DNA from: Moringa oleifera
Lineage: Eukaryota; Streptophyta; Magnoliopsida; Brassicales; Moringaceae
Reading direction: 5' to 3'
Assembly: GCA_021397835.1 (NCBI GenBank)
Contig: JAJFZO010000094.1
Span: 10,020,001 to 10,084,000 of the forward strand
DNA: 64,000 bases
Position numbers and translations under genes: made by a program. Below, piece by piece: positions 36,485 through 49,379 of this stretch. How positions within the stretch are numbered: the stretch's first letter is position 1; every line of letters begins with the position of its first letter. Under the pieces are notes generated by a model. The model was not told the DNA's origin. It was given only the letters and a program-made list of their open reading frames with translations, and searched no databases.

Positions 36485-36832
36485 CTAGTTGTTTTTATAA
36501 GGCAGATGAGTGGTGAAGGACGCAGGCAAGTTTGTGAGGTGGCCAACTCCAGGACTTGGGACTGACTGCAGAAGACGATCAATCGAGGAAGAAGGTGGAG
36601 TTTGATAACCTTCACCATCAACCGGTGCCGGGTATCCTTTGTTACTAGGGCCAGAAGGTGGTACAATGCCCTTGGGGAGGACACTCAGGACCAAACTGTC
36701 CATCAGAGAAGGTACTTCTCTCTTCTCCTTGCCCATTAACAACTTCCTGCTGGCTCCTGAAGATGTTACAGTAGCACAGCACATTGAAACAAACATGAAC
36801 ATGAACAAAATGCAGTTCAATGATCGGGTCAT
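36485..36832 (-). CDS. PIP-like secreted peptide precursor, type B, copy 2 (two motifs)
   Basis: 115 residues, colinear with B1. Motifs SGPSNKGYPAPVDGEGH (60-76) and SVPSPGVGH (90-98) are both intact; the signal peptide is LFMFMFVSMCCA-like. An upstream in-frame ATG at 36922 would add 30 residues, opened by a one-base insertion in the A-run before the ATG; since B1 and B3 have no such extension, the start at 36832 is preferred. Differences from B1 are mostly outside the motifs (for example TPPSSSIDRLLQ for TQPSSRIDRLLH), which suggests the motifs are under selection. Confidence 0.75.
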   Translation of the reverse strand: MTRSLNCILFMFMFVSMCCATVTSSGASRKLLMGKEKREVPSLMDSLVLSVLPKGIVPPSGPSNKGYPAPVDGEGYQTPPSSSIDRLLQSVPSPGVGHLTNLPASFTTHLPYKNN

Positions 36833-37961
36833 TGTTTTAAGAATATTGAGGCTACAGATACTGGCAGGGTTCAGACAGCCGCCTAAATATATATGTTGCA
36901 GAAGAATGTCCAGTGCACACAATATATCCTTTGTGGTTCTGTGAGGTATGTATGTCTATGCATATATATACATGCAGGAGCAGATAAGCTGAGGCTGATA
37001 TTGGCTGATCTGCTTCTTGGATTTGAACAAATTGCATGTGGAATTTGGGTTAGGTAAAAATGAACTAAAGCTGCCGCCTTTTGTTTTGTGATAATACCAT
37101 GCATTTTCAGCATTGAAATATGTGAATGATCAATTATATGAAAGTATAAATTCATAAGAAATAAAACAATTACCCTTACTGTTCAACTTAATTATAATTC
37201 CATACATTAAAGTCAATTATGGGTATAATCTCAAATTTAAAAGCCTTTGTTACTTTTCCCTTAAATTTCTGATATATAATTACAAGATTAGTAATTCTTC
37301 CTCTGAGAAGTTTTTAATGTATGCATAAATAGATATTTGATAACACTACAAGATTTTATTGACACAATTGTTAGGCAATCTTATAGAATCTTGTGTTTTC
37401 AATTGGGCAGGTAAAGCCAACAAAATCAGATTTTGATAAGTCAAATACGGCATATCTATGACTTGTATATATTGTTAATTGTAGTATCACTCTACCCATC
37501 ACTTACAAAAGGTATCCTTTTCATTTAGTGTCCAAATGTGAAGAACTATGATCAGATTTTGTTAACTGTTGTAGGGTTATGGAAATTGGGTTAGGTGCAA
37601 AGGAACATGCAGGAGCATAGATACTCTTACTTCAACACACCAAATTTTTCTTTCCTTTCTCTGGAAAATGTTTGAAGGTTTAATGTCTGAAATGTTATAA
37701 AGATACCCTTTTCTCTTTCCCCGTTTGTTGCCACTAAACAAATAATTGGCTCAATCAAAACAATTTTTGAAGGTTAATTTAATCAAAAGGATCACGAATG
37801 TAAGGATAAATAAGTTGCACACCCTGGCAAAGAAATATCCAGGCAGATGCCCCTTGTGCAGGCACAAGAACAAACCTAATGTGGAACATTATAGAAAAAT
37901 CCAGCCATTCTTATTCATATAGATAAATTTATTTATTTATGATATTTATTCAATGCAAATA

Positions 37962-38276
37962 TTAATGACCTTCTCCTCTTGGACTTGGGCTTGATCTTCT
38001 GATTTCATAGGCATTGTCATTAACATTATATGAGCGATGACCTACTCCAGGACTTAGAGCTGACTGTTTGACTCTGTCAATGTTATCAGAGTAATAGCCT
38101 CTTATTTCATGGGAGCTGATGACATCGTGACCAAAATGATCTGCAACAAGGTCCGAACCCAAAGGCCTTCTGTCCTTTAAATAAGGAGACAACAAGATGA
38201 GAATGAATGCAACGAGCAAGAAAGTGTTCCAATGACAAGGTATGTTGATACTTAAGAATGATGCAGAAAACTGCAT
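37962..38276 (-). CDS. PIP-like peptide precursor, type C, copy 2, displaced start codon
   Basis: The ATG used by C1 is ATA here. A different ATG, in frame and 13 codons upstream (38276-38274), exists only in this copy because C1 has ATA at that place; it gives a 104-residue protein MQFSASFLSINIPCHWN... whose hydrophobic core remains a credible signal peptide. The first motif has become SALSPGVGH (Pro to Leu at the third position); the C-terminal SSPSPRGEGH is unchanged. It may still make the second peptide. Whether the new start works is untested. Confidence 0.62.
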   Translation of the reverse strand: MQFSASFLSINIPCHWNTFLLVAFILILLSPYLKDRRPLGSDLVADHFGHDVISSHEIRGYYSDNIDRVKQSALSPGVGHRSYNVNDNAYEIRRSSPSPRGEGH

Positions 38277-39362
38277 TGAAAATTAATTTTTACTCTGACT
38301 CAAGTACATCCCTAGATTTATGTATATATAGAGATTATAATAATTCTAAGTTTGGAAAATAAATAAACTATAACCTTCATATGTTAATCCAACTAAATCA
38401 AATCTAATCATGATCAGATTTTCTTTATGAAGAAAAGTACGAAAGTTTTTTTATAATTTGGCAAAAATTGTTATATTAGTAGAAAACAAATCAAATAGAT
38501 AAAACAATTAAGATCATGTTTATTTTTTGTCAATATAACAAATTATAAAAATAATCTCTCTCTTTTGTTTTCAAAATATTAACAAAAATCATATTAACAA
38601 GATATTTTTTTTATTCGATTAGCAAAGAATTTTGATCTGATTAGTAATGGATGCATTCGATCTTATTAAGATTATGTATGAAATAATTATAGAAAACTTT
38701 ATTACTCTTATCATAATTCAATCTGCCAGCTTGATTATCTAAAGCACGTAATACATATATATAGGTTTATACATATACATACTTGTAGCGATGCATATAC
38801 ATGTGCATAAATTATATCAATCAAATTTGTAGACACATAAACCACATATAAATAGATAAAGACACATAAGAAGGACTCTGAACATGCTCATAAATAAGAT
38901 TAATCATGTTAAACATAAAAGTAATCAGATATGTGTAGTAAAAATATAAAACTTACATTTGTTGAGAACTCTAAAAGATCCAGACTTACATATGTAAGAT
39001 TAATAAATAAAAAAAATAAGAATTTAGCATTTTTTTGGGTTTCATGCTTGGACTCAAAATCTCATTATCAAAAGTTGTGCTGATCCCTAAACTCTTTCAA
39101 ATACTTAAACTAATTTGCTTGCAGGGTTATCTATAAGGTTTCGTTTTTTTTTTTTTTCTTGAATCTCAAATCACTTGAGCGTGTGATTTCTAACTGTCAA
39201 TGATCCTCAACAGCCTTTGCAAGGTTTTGATTGTTTGGGAAAGTGCTAGCAATTTTTTTTTTTGCAAATAAATAAACTTGAGCTTCAAATATAAAAATTT
39301 CAAGAAATCAATCAAAAACAATTCTTAATGAAGTAAGAACATTTTTTTGCAGGGTATGGGAC

Positions 39363-42300
39363 TAGAGGTGATTACGATTTAGTTCAAATCGGTGAACCGA
39401 ACTGTAACCATTAAGTTTTGAATCGAATCAAAACCAAAACCATTTTAAAAATGATTTGATTATAATTTATATAAATTTTGAATCGAAAACGAAACTGAAA
39501 CCGATCGTTCAAAACCTACAATTCCTGTTCAGTTTCTAATTAAATTAATTTTTAAAATATTAAAATTTTTAATTTAAAAAATTATTAAAAATTAATTTTA
39601 AAAATTTTAAAAAATAATTTTAATTTTAAAATATATATTTCAATAAAAATATGATTATTTTTATTTTTATTAAAAATTTATAATTAAAATATTAAATACT
39701 AAATTTTTTTACATAATTACACTAGTGCAAGAAAAAGAGATTATTTTTTTTATAAAGTTGTACTCTTTCTCTTACACTAATATAAAAGTGAAGTGACCAT
39801 ACTCTTATTCATTAAAAAGTATCTCACTCTTGTTTATTAAAGAAAAAGAGAGATTCTTTCTGTTACGTCAGTGAGAGTGGGATGACAATTCGATCACTTT
39901 AATCTTATTTATCAAAGAAAAAAAGAGTAGTGTCAGAGAAAAAATCTCTTTCTCTTACACTACTTTACTATTAGTATAAAAGAAAGAGATTCTTTTTCTT
40001 ACAATACTCTACTATTAGTGTAAGAGAAGAGAATATTAGTGTAAGAGAAAGAATATCTTTCTCTTATACTACTCTGCTATTAGATAAGGCCTCATTAAGA
40101 GAAAGAGAATTTCTTTCACTTGTTGAAAATTGAAAAAAATAATTAAATTTAAATTTATTTTTAAATTATTTTTTATTAATTTTCATCTATAAATTCTCAA
40201 CTTTCTTTTTTCTTTTTTTTTTTTACACAATTCTCACTTACAATTCTCATTCAATTTTCTTATTCAATTCTCTCATTCAATTATTTGATTATTTCATTTA
40301 TTTTTATTCTTACTTACTTATTTAATTTTTTAATTTTTTTAATTCATTTAATTATTTATTTTTAATTATTTTAATTCTCTATCGTTCATTCATTCATTTA
40401 TCTTGTTCACTTTCTTAATTATTACATTTTTTTTAGTTTTTATACTTAAATTTTTTATCATTGTTATTTTTTTATAATCAATTATCTTATTTTTTATTAA
40501 TATTTTTTTAATGGTAAGTGGTAATTCTTCAAAAAAATCTATCTCTTCTTAAAATAAAGGTGTTATACTCAACGAAAATATGTATATCGATACTGATGTT
40601 TATCATGAATTTCTTCAACATTAATCTTTTGTTGAAGAAATGAACCCTAATCCTCCTTTTAGAATTTACGAACCGAATTTCGAAAGCTAATCTGTTTCAA
40701 TTCCTTCTCATCTTGATATTCAAATTCTAGATGAAAATATTAAAAATTTTAAGAAAAACGAAGAAAATCTGATTTGTTCGAAGTTCATATGAAAGAGGTC
40801 GATAAATCGGATGGAACAAAAGTAGTTGTTTGTAATTATTGTTTAAAACAATTTAAATTGTCAATATCTGAAGGATATAGCACATATCAAAAGTATATTG
40901 ATAGCAAACATCTTACAGAAGTTGCAAAATTAAAATCATATGATCAACAACAAATTACAAGGTATGGTACTTCTAATAATCAATTATTTAATTATACAGA
41001 TATAAATAATAGAGAAGAATTAGCATGATGGTTGCTGTTGAGCACTTATCTTTTAGTTTTGGTGAAAAAATTGATTTTATTAATTATTGTCAAAAAGCAT
41101 TAAATCCTACTGCATGTCGTGTTCCTAGATATACTCTCACACATACGCTTTTTGATTTTTATAAAAAAGAAAAAAAGATTTAGTCAACTATTTTAAAAAT
41201 TATCAAGGTCATGTTTTTGTCTGTGTCAATATATGAAGTGATCATTGGCAAACACATTCTTACATGAGTTTAACTCGTCATTACATGGATAATAATTGGA
41301 TAATACAAAAATGAATTCTTGCATTTAGAATTTTTGATGAGGCTCATATTGCTAATAATATATATTTAATACTTAAAAGTATTTTTGAAAAGTATAAAAT
41401 TGATAATAAAATTTTTGATAAAAATTTTGTAATTGGTTTTGATAATGCTTCTAATAATACTATAGTTATTCTTCAATTAATAACTTTATATAATCTTTAC
41501 TTTGGTGATCGATTTTTTCACTAAAGATGTACTTGTTTTAAATTTATGTTCAAAATGGGTTAAAATTACTTAATTATGCTATCGTACCTATTAGAGAAGC
41601 ATTGCATTATTTATTGAAACATCCAAAAGCAATGAAAGTATGAGCTAAATTTTGTGTTAGTCATGCTGTGATCCTATAAGATTTTCACGTGATATTCCTA
41701 CTCGTTGGAATTTTACATATAAATTACTTTGTGAAAGTGATGCATATAAAAAATTACTATGCGATATAATGTTAGTACTATTATTCTTCATCCTCAATGA
41801 TGGAATACGTGTACAAAAATTTGCTAACTATCAAAAGTTTTTAATGATGTTACTAATTTTTCATTGGGTATATATTATCTTACTATCAATTTATTTATTA
41901 TTAAGGCTATTAATATTGTTGCTCAATTCGAGAAACGTGAAAAAGACACAGAATTACTTAATTGCATTCAAGTTATGAAAGATAAATGGTTAGAGTATTA
42001 TTTTAATATTCTAATTATATATTTGCTTGGGTTAGTATTTGATCCACGTTGTAAATTAGTTCATTTGAGTGAATATTTAATTTGTTATTATAATGTTTAC
42101 AAATAGATGTAGATATTAGAGTTACGATTGCAAATATTAAAAATTTATTTTATTCAATATATAATGAATATCATAGACTTTATGGTCAATTTGATAATAT
42201 CAGTGTTACAAAAATTGATAATTCATCTCAAGTTTCATCATCAAAAATTGGTAAAGGGTATCAATTATTGTTTCAAAAAACAAAAAAAAAAATTATGAGG

Positions 42301-43247
42301 TTCATCTTCATCAAGCTCAAATTTTGAGCTTGAGAATTATTTAACAACTTCTTTTGAGTTTATTGATGAAGATAATAATTTTAATATTCTGCAATTGTGA
42401 AAATAACATGAACGATATTTTCCAATTTTGGCTATTATAGCCAAGCAAATTCTTGCCACACCGGTTTTTACAGTTGCTGTGGAATAAGAGTTTAGTACTA
42501 GTGGATATGTATTAGATCAAAAGCGCTCAAGTATGAGTTCAGGATTTAATTCAAGCCCAAATTTATCTTGATGATTGGACAAAAGCATAATTTTGACAGC
42601 AGAAAATAAATCAAGAATTAAATTATGTTTATTAAAAAATAAACATACTACCGAAAGCACTGGCAGTGATTAATGAACATCTCAATTTTCAAAAGGTAAG
42701 AGAACTGCATGGACTTTAATTCCTCTAATATAAAGGGACACGTAGGCAACTTAATTCTGGTAAAATTAAGTACAAGTCTAATTTAAATTATTTATTCTTT
42801 TGATTAGCCATTTAATGTAACTTTATTAAATTAAGTATTTTTATTTTATAAAAATATATCTTCATTAGATTAAGTATCTTTATTGAATTAGCCACTTAAT
42901 TTGGTTCAAGTGTGTATGAACCAAAAGTTGATCTTATTTTGAATCAAACTTGAACCGAACCGAAATTTGAACCTATTTTGAGTCAACTTTGAACCAAATA
43001 TGAATCGAACCGAAATTTAGACCGAACTTGAACCGAACTTAAACCTGAATCGCTTATGAATCAAAATCGAACTTGAACCTAAACCGCTTATGAATTGAAA
43101 CTTGAACCAAAACCTGAACCGCTTTTGAATCGAACCTTAACCGGAATCGCAACTTAATGGTTCAGATTTTGATTTATCCTAACCATGAACCTTGAACTGA
43201 CAGTTCAAAACCAGAATCGAATCGACCCTGAATCGTAATCAGGTCCA
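39363..43247 (+). mobile_element. hAT DNA transposon, 3885 bp, unit 2 only
   Basis: Flanked by a perfect 8 bp target duplication TATGGGAC (39355-39362 and 43248-43255), the size typical of hAT. The ends are imperfect inverted repeats: TAGAGGTGATTACGATT at the left and, on the other strand, TGGACCTGATTACGATT at the right, 13-15 of 17 bases equal. Sub-terminal DNA at both ends is rich in GAACCGAA-type repeats, densest at 42895-43230. Between 39740 and 40110 short repeats of the kind AGTGTAAGAGAAAGA occur in both orientations. The internal transposase is broken. Unit 1 has no insert at this site, so it arrived after the duplication. Confidence 0.9.
40512..42570 (+). pseudogene. hAT transposase pseudogene
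   Basis: Pieces of a hAT transposase appear in order on the plus strand in shifting frames with several stops. At 40774-41028 is a BED-type zinc-finger piece (VVVCNYCLKQF... DSKH) in which the first His position is Tyr. Later come words of the catalytic core near 41330-41460 (DEAHIANN, VIGFDNASNN), a stretch near 41690-41760 (RDIPTRWNFTYKLL), DPRCKL near 42040, and the C-terminal dimerisation region near 42420-42530 (AKQILATPVF, STSGYVLDQKRSSM). It is not functional. Confidence 0.8.
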
Positions 43248-45249
43248 TATGGGACAGCTTGATCCACTCTTTTATTTTAAAAAATCAAACACAAAATCTT
43301 AAAGATATTAGGGTAATTAACAACAAAAAGCTTTTCACAGGCTTAAAATCCTTAACAATTGTGCCATGTATTACTTTCAAAAATCAACTTTTAATTTTAG
43401 GTCAATACACGCTTGGTTGGTTGGCCATGAACCTATGTGTTATGCGCTAAGGGCAGCCATATAGGGTCCCCAAATTTGGTGGCCTCGAGTTTTAAGTTTA
43501 ATTTAAAATGTAGTGAAATTTTTTTAAAAAATAAAAATAAATCTAAGTACGATCTAATATGTCAACAAAATAAATAATATTAAAGTTTTTAAGTTTTTCC
43601 TAATAAATTTGTCGTGAAAAGAGAAAAATTAAAAATATAAAAAATCAATGAGGAGCCTGATTTTTCTTTTTTGTCCCAAAACTCCAAAATGTCAAGAATG
43701 ACTCTACACAAAGATTGGTCATACTTAAGTATTTATAAGCCTCTCTAATTTTATTTCAATTAAGTTTAACTTAATTGAGACCCAAACCCTAGGTGTTTTT
43801 AGTTTTTTTTATTAATAAGTCTCCACTTAATTAAATCATCCAATTTTTTATACCATTGAATCATTTTAATATATGTGATCTACTAAGCTTCTAAACATGT
43901 TGACAATAAATATAATTAATAATTTAAATTATTAATTTAACTTGTAAGTTATGAATAGACTCGAACAAGTTATCATAACTACCCAATTGTTAATAAAGTT
44001 GAAAAAATATTTCATTCACGAGCTTTTTAATACAAATATGATCCTTTCATCAAGTATCTTGAAAATGCCATCTAGTATGGCTTGATGTACATTTTCATAT
44101 TAATTCTCTATTGCAAGGCATCAAAAATTTAAGGAATTCCTTAATTCCTTTTGCCGTGGTCATAGCCTTTATAACTTAATCTACAAGAAAAAAAATTAGA
44201 AGGTGTGAATCCTCTTTAGATCACTCACTATGGAAAACAAGATAAACACAAATTATATCCATTTTAGTGGGATCAAAGCATAACTCTTTATAGATAAGAT
44301 GACGTCCTAGTATCATCAGTTTAAGAATCACTTGCATGATTTCACATGAGAACATCTTCCATACACACTTGATTAAGCTACCATATGTAGTTCTCATGTG
44401 GCGAGTCATTGATACTCATTCCAAAATGAGCACCTGTATGTTATCCTCAAACAACTTACGTGCTTTTAACTTATGCCTAATATACACTAGTTTTTGAGTA
44501 TTGTCAACACCATGTCTTGATAATACAATGACTAGAAACAACTTTAGAATGATGCATCAGGATCTCCAATTGTAATTAACTTACAATTCCTTCTATGGGA
44601 CCTTTTATTCTATGGACTTCATGTGATTGTTTATGCTTGATTAGTATATTTCTATCTAATCCAATTGGCTCACTTATAGTAACAGTCTTGATGAAACAAA
44701 TGCTCCTTACATACCACAATAGAATAATGTGACAAAATGAAAGAATCCTATACTAACTGAAATAGCTAATGTGATATTATTAAATTACGGTTTAAGCCGA
44801 AGATTTTAAGGTGAAATATTGCTCATAAGATGTCATATATTGAATAAAGTTCCCAATAAAAGGAGTAAAACTATCCCTTTGTGTTCTGGAATTATAAAAG
44901 GAAATGTGACCTAAACTATTTTAAGAGTTTAAGGGTATCATGCAATTGTCAAAGTACTTGAACCAAAAAGGAAAAGCTTGGGTGAACATGGCGCCGAGTG
45001 TATTTTATTGGAATATGCACATAATAGCAAAGTTTATAGATTTGATGATCAGAAAACTTAAATTTTAAATTTCAATAAATACTATAATTGTGTCTAAAGA
45101 TGCTATTTAAAAAAAATTTTAATCCATTCCTAAGATAAGTGATAATTTTAAAATAAAAACAAGTTCTCAATAAAAGAAAATGATAGCAAGGATAAAGTCA
45201 TTAAACTTGGACTGAGCAAAAGAGCAAAGAAACCAAAGATTTTGAAATT

Positions 45250-45975
45250 AAGTTTGAAAAGAAAGATAAATTATTTTTACATGGTTTTACTGATGGTAAT
45301 TGGAAGAATCATTTAATGACATGAGTACACCAAACTACTTGTTTAGTCTTAGATCAAATTACTTTAATTATAGTTCAAAAAAGGTGAAAAAGTGCAACTC
45401 AATTTACTATTGAGATCGAATGAGTATACTATAGCTGCAACTGTAGTTAATCAAGCCTTATGACTAAAGAAACATATGATAGATGCTATAGGAATTTCAA
45501 ATAATCTAATTTTTTATGACAAAACAAAGTATTTTAAAATTAAGTATTATTTTGTTAGAGAAGTCCAAAAAAATGATGAAGTGAACTTGGTTCATTGCAA
45601 GATAGTAGTTCAACTTATGAATATTTTAATAAAAGGATTATCAAGATTAAGGTTTAAATTAATATGGAAACAAATTGATGTCCAAAAACAATAAAGAGAA
45701 GTGATAACAATATGCTTTATTTTTTGTATGTTTTTAGTTAAATAAGAGTTGACATTTTATATTTCAAATATATTTATAAGGTAATTGGAACTATCTTTTA
45801 ATTTGAATTTTTTATTTTAGATATTTGGGATATCTAGCTAGGCACAACTTTAGGTTTATTGGTTTCTTTTTCTTTATAAATTCAGTCTTCATAAATGAAA
45901 TGAGAAGTAATTCTGAGCCCTAAAATTTCTTTATTTTCTTTATTATTATTATTCTTACTCCTTAAAAAGCCAACA
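45250..45975 (+). mobile_element. Copia remnant, plus strand: RNase H end and 3' LTR (unit 2)
   Basis: Counterpart of 27560-28285. An open piece at 45476-45694 shows the Copia RNase H C-terminus: KTKYFKIKYYFVREVQKNDE, then VQLMNILIKGLSRLRF, with a TDGNW-like box upstream near 45290. The LTR runs 45702-45975 (TGATAACAATATGC to CCAACA, 274 bp). It abuts PPR fragment P2 exactly as in unit 1, so the insertion is older than the duplication. Confidence 0.72.
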
Positions 45976-46188
45976 ATCACAAAGCCCATCAAAAATATCC
46001 TATATGAAACATGAGAATCACAACCTTGTCTTTGTATATATTCTATTAGATCATGTGCTTTATTCAATTTCCCTACCTTGCATAACCCATGAGATATTAC
46101 TTTATAGTTGATAACATCCTGGTTACACTGTTTCTCCACCATTTAATCTTAAAACTTTATAAGCTACATCAAAATCACTGCTTGTAAT
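45976..46188 (-). pseudogene. PPR gene fragment P2
   Basis: Counterpart of P1, better preserved: MVEKQCNQDVINYKVISHGL and CKVGKLNKAHDLIEYIQRQG match parental residues around 333-372 of the intact PPR gene. The frame is open through the fragment and continues by chance into the Copia LTR, producing an 86-codon frame (45882-46142) that is a chimera and not a gene. The right border lies near 46188 where similarity switches to type A 3' flank. Confidence 0.82.
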
Positions 46189-46290
46189 GGAGTACATGAA
46201 TTTCAAGAAAACAACATGGCTTCACTATTAACAAATACTATAAGTAAATAATCTTCATTGCTTAATTGATTTGCATATAATGTGCTTACA

Positions 46291-48918
46291 TGTTGGTTTT
46301 TAGAGGAGCTAAGACCAATAAATAAAAAGATAAAGTTTGAGATTTAGAATTGCTTGCTCTTTTCATCAACAAAGATCAAATTTATTGAGGAAAAAATTAA
46401 AAAAAAAATCTAAAATTATATTTATATATTCTTAAAAATCTGAATAAAAAATGTTCAAACTAAAAGATTGTTTCTAGCATCTTCTATATCTATTTGCAAT
46501 AGTAAAAAATTAGGTCTTATTTGTTTTATCTTATTTTAAAACATGTAATAAATAAAGTATATTATTAACACTCTTCCTTATTATTTTTGTTACATAGATT
46601 AACTCGTTCTTTTAAGAATTCATATGTAATATTTGAAAATGTCTTTATTAGAATATTACCATTTTTTTATTTTCTATTTTGTAGCAAGCTTGACTATGTT
46701 TCTATTCCTTTATACGTCTCTTGAGAGTTAGAGTTTTGATTTCACGTGTTTTAAAATTTTGCTACCTTGGATTATAGTCATACCTTGCCTTCGAATGGAA
46801 TCTTTTGTTGGCAATCCATTAACCAAAAAACTGCTTTGTTTGCAACCTCAGCCCAAAATTTTTTCTCTATAAGTGTTTCTGCATTTTCTTTCAGCTAACC
46901 CATTCCGTTGAAGGGTATAAGGTATTATTAATAAGTGCTCAAAGCCTGCATTCTTAAAGAACTTGTTAAAATTTTTTAATGTGTATTCAATTCTATTATC
47001 AAATATGATCACTTGCATCAACTTTGATTTTCAACCCAAGCTTTAAAATTTCAAAAGATATCAACAACCTCAGGTTTAAGTTTCATAAAATAAATCTAGT
47101 ACATTCATGAGCAATCATCAATGAAAGTAATGTAATACTTATTGTCATTTAATGATAATGTTCTCATTGGTCCTCCCACATCTATGTGAACTAGTTGCAA
47201 TTTTTATATACCCTTCAAGCTTTGTTTTGTTGAGAATGAAGCCTAATTTACTTTCTATACTGATAGCTAACATATTTAGGAAGCTCATCCTCTAACTCAG
47301 GCAAACTTTCCTCAAGATTTTTTTTAAAATAAAAGTAGGGCCTTGTGATCAAATTGCTCCAATCTCTTATACCAAAGCATTGTATTGTTATCTTCTTTGT
47401 GTAGTATAGCATGCTCTTCTTCCATTATATTCAAGGAAGATCTTTTACTTTTCATTTAAATTTTAAATACCTATCTACCTTGTGCATTAGTAATCAAGTA
47501 CTTATTATCCTAAAATAGCATCGTATATCCTTTTTTTAGTAGCTAATCAATAATTAAAATTTTTTAATTAATTTTAAAAATATATAAGATATTAGAAATT
47601 AATTTTAAACCTGTGCAACTTTTGATTGTCACTGAAATATTACTTTTTACATCAAGATATACTCCACTTTCAATTTTAACTTTAAAAATGACAATTTTAT
47701 CAAGTTGATTATGAATCATATGGCTTATACAATCACTATCTATGAGCCAGCTTTTGTGGAGCTACTCGTAGCAAAGCATGATGCTACGAATAGTTTATCC
47801 TCTTGATGTTGTTCAACAACAATCTTGACTTCTCCTTGATGCCATCGAGATTTGCATATATATTCTTTTCACGTGCCCTAACTAGTCACATTTGTGACAT
47901 CTTGCATCTAGTCTCCACTAATACTTATTTTGTGTATGAATGGTCTTTTTATAATAGCAATTATGTACAAAGACTTGATGTTGCTACTTTGACCATTTTG
48001 TTTTTACTTGCACAACTTCAAGGCTTGTTTTTGTTCTACTATTTTTGTTGCTTTTGCCACCGTTGTGGTTCTATGATTTGGCTTAAAAAGCATCCTCCAC
48101 TGGTTATTAATCTTGTCTTATAATCCTCTTTTGTTCTTGTGCTTGTAATACATTCAATTATTCTACCAAGTTAATGCTTAGCATATTTTTAGTGATTTTC
48201 AAAGATAAAATTGTATCCTCAAACTTTTAATGAATTGTCTATAAAATCTTTTGAACAATCTAAAAATCAAAAAGTTAAGTACCAATAGTCTTACTTAATT
48301 ATTTATATCAAGAAGTTTATCAGAATATTCTTTGATTATTTTTAATTTTTTTATTTTTTACAGCTTAAATTCTTAGATCAAATTCTTGAATCCATTTGGT
48401 TCTTACATTTCCTTCGTACTCTTGCTTCAAAAAAATCTTAAATTTTCTTGATTATTTTTAGTGTCATTATTCTTGTAAAAATAGAGAATAAGATTACTAC
48501 AAACAAGGTTACTCGTCTTAGATTTTATTTATTTCCTATACCCTTTTAATTTTTGATTTGTGTAAGAGTTGGATTGTATATCAATCATGGAACTTCATAT
48601 ATTTATTCAACAGTTGCTTATAAATCATTTGAATCAAGAAAAGCTTCCATTTTAACATGTCTTACCTGATAATATATTGTTTTATCAAATACTGAGGTGC
48701 AATTATAGTGAATAAATTTTTTGAATTCATTTATAGAGAAAAAAATAAATAAACAAAACCTTAAATTGTGTCTACATATCCATAAAACTCTGAATTAAAA
48801 AAAATAAACTAAAACATTATTCTCATCATCTTTCACATCTATGGAAATAGTAAAAAATTGGATCTTACTTATTTTATCATTTTTAAAAACATACAACAAA
48901 TAAAGCATATTATTATCA
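46291..48918 (-). mobile_element. Decayed Copia retrotransposon, minus strand, unit 2
   Basis: Perfect target duplication TTACA at 46286-46290 and 48919-48923. Left LTR 46291-46570 (280 bp), right LTR shortened. Minus-strand words: a protease-like SWLIDSDCISHM near 47750, a zinc-knuckle CHKC...GH near 47890 with a stop inside, and integrase words LQRNGLAERKCRN near 46890-46920. Reverse transcriptase and RNase H are absent, as in the unit 1 copy, so the internal deletion also predates duplication. The empty site survives at A genes, for example GTGCTTACAGCATATTAAAAG near 19780. Confidence 0.82.
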
Positions 48919-49073
48919 TTACAGAATATCAAAAGAAGAGCGATCCACACCTCCCTTTCACATCAATCCTAACAAATAACAAGAACAATCTAAACCAAAT
49001 CCATCCCAATGTAAGGAATCAAACTACTGACACCAAATATTTCATCTTAAGTGAGTATTACAGTAAGAAAAGC

Positions 49074-49379
49074 TCACTGTGTCCAACTAGGTCCCCTGCC
49101 GGGACTAGGAACTGACATCTGCATAATTCTCTCATGCTTAGCAGCATGCACCATGATGAGATGCTCTCCTTTGGTAGCCATTGCATGATGTTTCTTGTTT
49201 GGAGAAGAATTTGGTAGGGAGACATCTGGAGGGTAACTTAAAACAGAACTGTCCCTTGTTTCAGGATCGTTAATCTTGGTCGTGGTCAAGGCTTTTTGGG
49301 CTTCCAAAAATGATAAGCAGCAGATGATCATGATCAGCACAGGAACAAAGATGAGTGTGGTTTTGTTTAGACGAACCAT
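49074..49379 (-). CDS. PIP-like peptide precursor, type D, copy 2, terminal motif eroded
   Basis: A 101-residue frame, start chosen at 49379 as in D1 because the 34-residue upstream extension begins next to the TATA box (49493-49485). It ends SVPSPGRGPSWTQ: the Gly-x-Gly is kept, but the His codon has become Pro and the type A stop has become Trp, adding a short tail. Loss of the terminal His that PIP and CEP peptides share suggests loss or change of activity. D1 carries a further one-base deletion, so the two D copies decay by different steps from a common changed ancestor. Confidence 0.62.
   Translation of the reverse strand: MVRLNKTTLIFVPVLIMIICCLSFLEAQKALTTTKINDPETRDSSVLSYPPDVSLPNSSPNKKHHAMATKGEHLIMVHAAKHERIMQMSVPSPGRGPSWTQ

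Noticed and set aside
45882..46142. An 86-codon minus-strand open frame with PPR-like words
   Set aside because: It is a chimera: PPR fragment P2 read on into a Copia LTR. Kept as pseudogene plus LTR, not as a gene.
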